Of a DNA stretch of 64,000 bases, positions 60,183 through 64,000 are shown in pieces. Both the position numbers and the translations under genes were made by a program. Origin of the DNA: Oscillospiraceae bacterium (GTDB lineage: Bacteria > Bacillota > Clostridia > Oscillospirales > Oscillospiraceae); assembly GCA_017545165.1 (NCBI GenBank), contig JAFWQQ010000055.1:1-64000 (forward strand), given 5' to 3'. The stretch's first letter is position 1. The number at the start of each line of letters is the position of its first letter. The notes beneath the pieces were generated by a model. It did no database searches and had not been told where the DNA came from. It saw nothing but the letters and a program-made list of their open reading frames with translations.

Positions 60183-61421
60183 ATGAAATTCCTGCATGTT
60201 TCGGACCTGCACCTGGGCAAGATGCTCCACGGCGTGTCTCTGCTGGAAAACGGAGACCAGCCGGCCTGGGTGGCGGACTTTTTGAAGCTGGCGGAGGAGC
60301 AGAAGCCCGACGCGGTGCTCATCGCCGGGGACGTGTACGACCGCAGCGCCCCCTCCGGGGACGCGGTGGAGCTGTTGTCCGTCCTCATGAAGGGCCTGGC
60401 GTCTCAGCGGATCCCCGTCCTGGTGGTGGCGGGCAACCACGATTCCGGCCAGCGCCTGGCCTTTCTGGACGAGCTGCTGGCCAGGGAGGGGGTCCACATC
60501 GCCGGCGTGCCGGGACCCGGGGGCAAACTGGAGAAGGTGACCCTGCGGGACGCATACGGCCCGGTGCACTTCTGGCTGCTGCCCTATGTATTCCCGGCGC
60601 TGGCCGCCAAGGCCCTGGGGGACGAGAGCATCCGGGACTATGAGACCGCCGTGCGGAGGATCCTGGAAGCCCAGGACATCGATTTCAGCCAGCGCAACGT
60701 CCTCGTTGCCCACCAGAACGTGACCCACGCCGGCGCCGAGGCGGAGCGGGGCGGCTCCGAGACCATGGTGGGCGGCTTGGGCCAGGTGGACGACAGCGTG
60801 TTCGAGGGCTTCAGCTATGTGGCTCTGGGCCACATCCACGCCGCCGGGGCCCTGGGGCGCAGAGAAGTCCGCTACGCGGGCTCCCCGCTGTGTTACCATT
60901 TCAACGAGATCAAGCAGCCGAAAAAGGGCGCGGTGCTGGTGGAGCTGGGCGCGCCCGGGACCGAGGCTCGGATCGAGACCCTTGTGATCCCGCCGCTGCA
61001 CCCCCTGCGGGAGCTGCGGGGCGGCTGGCAGGAGCTGCGGGACGGGGAGCTTCAGCGGGAGCGCCGGGGCGAGTACCTGCGGGTGGTGCTGACGGACAGC
61101 CGGGTCACCCCGGAGATCGGCGACTACTTCCGGAGCCTGGCCCAGGCCAGGGACAGCCGGATCCTGGAGCTGGTCAGCGAATACGACCCTTTTACCGGCC
61201 AGACTGGGGAGGCGCGGGGGCAGCAGGAGAAGAGCGTGGAGGAGCTGTTTGCCGATTTCTACGCCGAGCGCTGCGGCGGGGACGATCCCTCGGAGAAGGA
61301 CCTGGCCCTGCTGCGCTTTGCCGGGGAGCGGCTGCGGCACCGGGAGCACACGGAAGCCACGGAGCAGCAGGACGTCGATGCGCTGCTGCAATTCGTGCTG
61401 GAACAGGAGGCTGAGGCATGA
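60183..61421 (+). CDS. sbcD: Exonuclease subunit SbcD
   Basis: A 412-residue Mre11-type nuclease. Metal ligands lie in KFLHVSDLHLGKMLHGVSLL (DxH), VLIAGDVYDRSAPSGDAVELL (GDxxD), VVAGNHDSGQRLAFL (GNHD), VLVAHQNVT and ALGHIHAAGAL (GHxH). The C-terminal capping region (about 280-412) binds SbcC. With SbcC it opens DNA hairpins and trims blocked ends. This may matter here because the genome carries many long perfect palindromes. ATG 60183 has AAAGGGGAGAG upstream, and a TATACT -10 lies near 60146. Overlaps sbcC by four bases. Confidence 0.93.
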   Translation: MKFLHVSDLHLGKMLHGVSLLENGDQPAWVADFLKLAEEQKPDAVLIAGDVYDRSAPSGDAVELLSVLMKGLASQRIPVLVVAGNHDSGQRLAFLDELLAREGVHIAGVPGPGGKLEKVTLRDAYGPVHFWLLPYVFPALAAKALGDESIRDYETAVRRILEAQDIDFSQRNVLVAHQNVTHAGAEAERGGSETMVGGLGQVDDSVFEGFSYVALGHIHAAGALGRREVRYAGSPLCYHFNEIKQPKKGAVLVELGAPGTEARIETLVIPPLHPLRELRGGWQELRDGELQRERRGEYLRVVLTDSRVTPEIGDYFRSLAQARDSRILELVSEYDPFTGQTGEARGQQEKSVEELFADFYAERCGGDDPSEKDLALLRFAGERLRHREHTEATEQQDVDALLQFVLEQEAEA

Positions 61422-64000
61422 GACCGCTGTCCTTGGAGATGACCGCTTTCGGCTCTTACGCCGAGACTACCTGCGTGCCCTTCGAGCAGCTGCGCCACGG
61501 GCTGTATCTTGTGGCGGGGGACACCGGCGCGGGCAAAACCACCATCTTTGACGCGGTGGTCTTCGCTCTCTTCGGCCGGCCCAGCGGAAAAGACCGGAGC
61601 GTGGACATGCTCCACTGCGACTATGTGGAAAAGTCCGTGGACACGGTGGTGAAGCTGCGCTTTGAGCAGGGCGGGAAGGAGTATACGGTCCTGCGCAGCA
61701 TCCACTTCCCCAAAAAGCGGGGCGAGGAGCGGACCTTCGGCGACCAGCAGATCGCCGCGACCCTGCTGGAGCCGGACCGGAACCCCACCGAGGGGGCCGG
61801 GAATGTGACCCGGCGGGTGGAGGAACTGCTGGGGCTGAACGCCGACCAGTTCTGCAAGATCGTGATGCTGGCCCAGGGGGAGTTTCGGGAATTCCTGAAG
61901 GCGGACAGCGACAGGAAAAACGAGATCCTGGGCAAGCTCTTTGACAACAGCAGCTATCTGCGCTATCAGAATCTGCTCTCCGGGGCCAGAGACGAGCTGG
62001 GCCGCCGCCGGAGCGCCAGGAGCGAGGAGCTGCGGCAGCTGATGCAGGGGGCCTTTCGCCGGCCCGAGGGCATGACGGAGGAGGAAGCTCTGGGCTTTCT
62101 GCCGTCAAACCCGGTGCTGCTGGAAAACCTGAGCGCCCTGGTACAGCGGGAGGACCAGCGTCTGCGGGAGCTGAGCGAAGAGCGGGAGCGGCTGCGGCAG
62201 CAGATCAGCGCTCTGGACAGCCGCAAGGGCGCGGCGGAGGCGCTGAACGCCCAGTTCGAGGCCCTGGAAAAGACGGAACGGGAGCTGGAGGAGCTGCTGG
62301 GACGGACAGAGGAGATGGAGCGGCGGAAGCTGCGCCTGGAGCGCAGCGAGACCGCTTACCACCAGGTCCGGCCCTTCCTGGAGGAACAGGAGCGGGCCGA
62401 GCGAAGTCTGCGCCAGAGCCTTGCGGAGCTGCAGCAGCGGCGCCGGGAGGCGGAGGAGGCCGCGGCCGGCCTGGAAAAGGCCCGGAAAGCGGCGGAGGAG
62501 GATCCGGAGAAGGAGCAGAGGCTGGCGGAGCTGGAGCTTTTGCTGCAGCTGACGGCCAAGGAGCTGACGGCCCTTCAGGAATTGGATAAAAAACGCGGAG
62601 AGCTGCTGGAGCTCAGCGCCCAGGTACAGGAGGCCGAGAGGAGACAGACGGCCCTGGAGCAGGACTGCGCCCAAAAGCAGGCGCTGCTGCTGGCCCTGCG
62701 GGGCCGGCTGGAGGAGCTGGAGAGCGCCGGGGCCCTGGCCCTGCAGCGCAAGGGCGAGTATGAGCGGGCCCGGGAACGGGAGGATGCCCTGGCAGAGCTC
62801 CGGAGGGAGCTGGAGCAGATCCGCCTCTCCCGACAGGAGCTGGAGAAGGAAGGGGAAACCCTGAACGCTCTGACTGCCGCCGCTCTGGCGGCGGAGGGAG
62901 AGTATCACCGGTTGTACCGGCGCTTTCTGGCCGGCCAGGCGGGGCTCATGGCCCGGGACCTGCGGCAGGAGATCGGGGAAAAGGGCGAGGCCGCCTGCCC
63001 GGTCTGCGGCAGCAGGGTGGACAGCGCCTCCCTGGAGCGTTTTGCGCCCCTGGAGGAGGACATGCCGGATCAGACCCGGGTGGACGGAGCCAGGGAGCGG
63101 ATGAACAAGGCCGAGCGGGAGCGGGCCGAGCAGGACAAGCGCCGGGAGAGACTCTCCGCCCGCCTGCAGAGCCAGAAAGAAACTGCGCTGCAGGAGGCGG
63201 TCAAGCTGCTGCCGGGCTGCGAGAGCTGGGAGCAGCTGGAGGACGGCAGGCTTGCCGCCGAGAGCGGGGAGAGCCGACGGCGGACGACCGAAGCCCTGGC
63301 TGCCATGCAGACGGCTCAGGCATTGGAGCAGGAGCGCCTTGGCCTCCGGGAGGAGCTGCCGGAGAAGGAACAGGCCCTTCGGACGGCGGAGGAAAACCGG
63401 GAAGCGCTGCGGGACCGGCTGCAGGAGCTGCGCAGCCGGGAGAGCGCCATGAGGACCCTGGTGCGGGAGAAGGCCGCAGAGCTGTCCTATCCCGGCGCGG
63501 CGGAGGCTCGGGCCGCCCAGGTCAGGATGCAGACGGAGCAGACCGGGCTGCGGAGGGCCCTGGAGCTGAGCAGAGCCGCCCTGGAGACGGCAAGGACCCG
63601 CCGGGACACCGCCCTGGGCGGCCTCCGGGAGAAGGAGGAGCTGACGAGGACCAGAGAGCAGGAACGGCAGGAGGCCGGCCTGGCCCTGGAGCTGGCCCTG
63701 CAAAAGACGGGCTTTGCCGACGTGCAGGCAGTCCGCGCCGCTCTGCCCCCCGCGCAGGAGCGGGATCCCTTGAGCTGGCTGCGCATGGAGGGCCAGCGCT
63801 GCAGCGACTGGGCAAACGACTGCGCGAACAAGAGGCGGCAGGCGGAGGAGCAGCGGCAGCGTCTCGCGGGAAAGGAGCCCGTGGAGACGGCGGCGCTGCT
63901 GCTGGAGCTGGAGGAGGCCGGCGCAGAGGCCGCCCGCTGCGCCGAAGCCTGGGGACGGCAGGAGAATCTGCTGGCCAACCACAGGCAGGTGCTGACGCGG
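61418..64000 (+). CDS. sbcC: Exonuclease subunit SbcC, 3' end cut by the window
   Basis: 861 codons are present and the gene runs off the right edge. SbcC is the Rad50-like SMC ATPase partner of SbcD. The N-terminal lobe starts MRPLSLEMTAFGSYAETTCV with Walker A VAGDTGAGKTTIFDAV (about 37). The Q-loop area is MLAQGEFREFLKADSDRKNEILGKLF (split here as a known SbcC block). Long Leu/Glu/Arg coiled coils flank the zinc hook CPVCGS at residues 527-532. Second Walker B and signature are outside. ATGA overlap with sbcD. Confidence 0.93.
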   Translation, partial: MRPLSLEMTAFGSYAETTCVPFEQLRHGLYLVAGDTGAGKTTIFDAVVFALFGRPSGKDRSVDMLHCDYVEKSVDTVVKLRFEQGGKEYTVLRSIHFPKKRGEERTFGDQQIAATLLEPDRNPTEGAGNVTRRVEELLGLNADQFCKIVMLAQGEFREFLKADSDRKNEILGKLFDNSSYLRYQNLLSGARDELGRRRSARSEELRQLMQGAFRRPEGMTEEEALGFLPSNPVLLENLSALVQREDQRLRELSEERERLRQQISALDSRKGAAEALNAQFEALEKTERELEELLGRTEEMERRKLRLERSETAYHQVRPFLEEQERAERSLRQSLAELQQRRREAEEAAAGLEKARKAAEEDPEKEQRLAELELLLQLTAKELTALQELDKKRGELLELSAQVQEAERRQTALEQDCAQKQALLLALRGRLEELESAGALALQRKGEYERAREREDALAELRRELEQIRLSRQELEKEGETLNALTAAALAAEGEYHRLYRRFLAGQAGLMARDLRQEIGEKGEAACPVCGSRVDSASLERFAPLEEDMPDQTRVDGARERMNKAERERAEQDKRRERLSARLQSQKETALQEAVKLLPGCESWEQLEDGRLAAESGESRRRTTEALAAMQTAQALEQERLGLREELPEKEQALRTAEENREALRDRLQELRSRESAMRTLVREKAAELSYPGAAEARAAQVRMQTEQTGLRRALELSRAALETARTRRDTALGGLREKEELTRTREQERQEAGLALELALQKTGFADVQAVRAALPPAQERDPLSWLRMEGQRCSDWANDCANKRRQAEEQRQRLAGKEPVETAALLLELEEAGAEAARCAEAWGRQENLLANHRQVLTR

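Overview
This window reads as a chromosome segment of a high-GC, Gram-positive Clostridia lineage, most likely an Oscillospiraceae-type gut anaerobe. Grounds are the Firmicutes primosome pair DnaD/DnaI, the Maf-MreC-MreD-PBP2 block, thiI-cinA, methionine gamma-lyase, a secreted pullulanase, and strong TTGACA/TATAAT promoters with AGGAGG ribosome sites in a GC-rich background. The taxon is inferred from gene content. No rRNA or ribosomal protein gene is present to fix it.

Layout. 1-766: the 5' end of hslO (Hsp33), an AT-rich array with an exact 52-bp period, then GC-rich palindromic repeats. 767-4229: a GH2 glycosidase, an XRE regulator with a Lys/Ala repeat tail, and an E2-acyltransferase-like protein. 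4306-6241: dnaD-dnaI. 6399-18474: a housekeeping run of U32 peptidase, maf, mreC, mreD, a class B PBP, mgsA, hisS, aspS and yifB/comM. 18494-24992: two related membrane proteins, a 42-aa gene, a small XRE gene with two matched dyads, a third membrane protein lying between a truncated thiI copy and intact thiI, then cinA. 24993-26376: a repeat island. 26377-31191: a YtrA-type regulator with an ABC transporter, then an HtrA-type protease. 31890-39156: a phosphoribosyltransferase, a TraX-like protein, tRNA-Leu(GAG), a TPR/leucine-rich membrane protein, an SDR and a GH3. 39306-49921: a secreted pullulanase, then a tightly coupled six-gene operon (binding protein, ATPase, fused permease, HAD phosphatase, sugar kinase, D-lyxose isomerase). 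50097-53890: a 1213-aa secreted protein and a 45-aa companion gene. 54754-64000: an EamA exporter divergent from a LysR regulator, methionine gamma-lyase, an orphan Card1/DUF1887-like CARF nuclease, sbcD and the start of sbcC.

The genes suggest a carbohydrate-using gut anaerobe. Pullulanase, GH2 and GH3 release sugars. The six-gene operon appears to import and isomerise a sugar or sugar phosphate. SbcCD and the CARF nuclease concern foreign or damaged nucleic acid.

The intergenic DNA is the most unusual part. Several families of short palindromic repeats recur about 40 times in all, and their stems differ between copies while base pairing is kept. A ~160-bp three-hairpin element occurs twice in opposite orientation, each time between two copies of that locus's own intrinsic terminator. 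An exact 52-bp phased array of inverted TTGTA/TACAA half-sites lies upstream of hslO.
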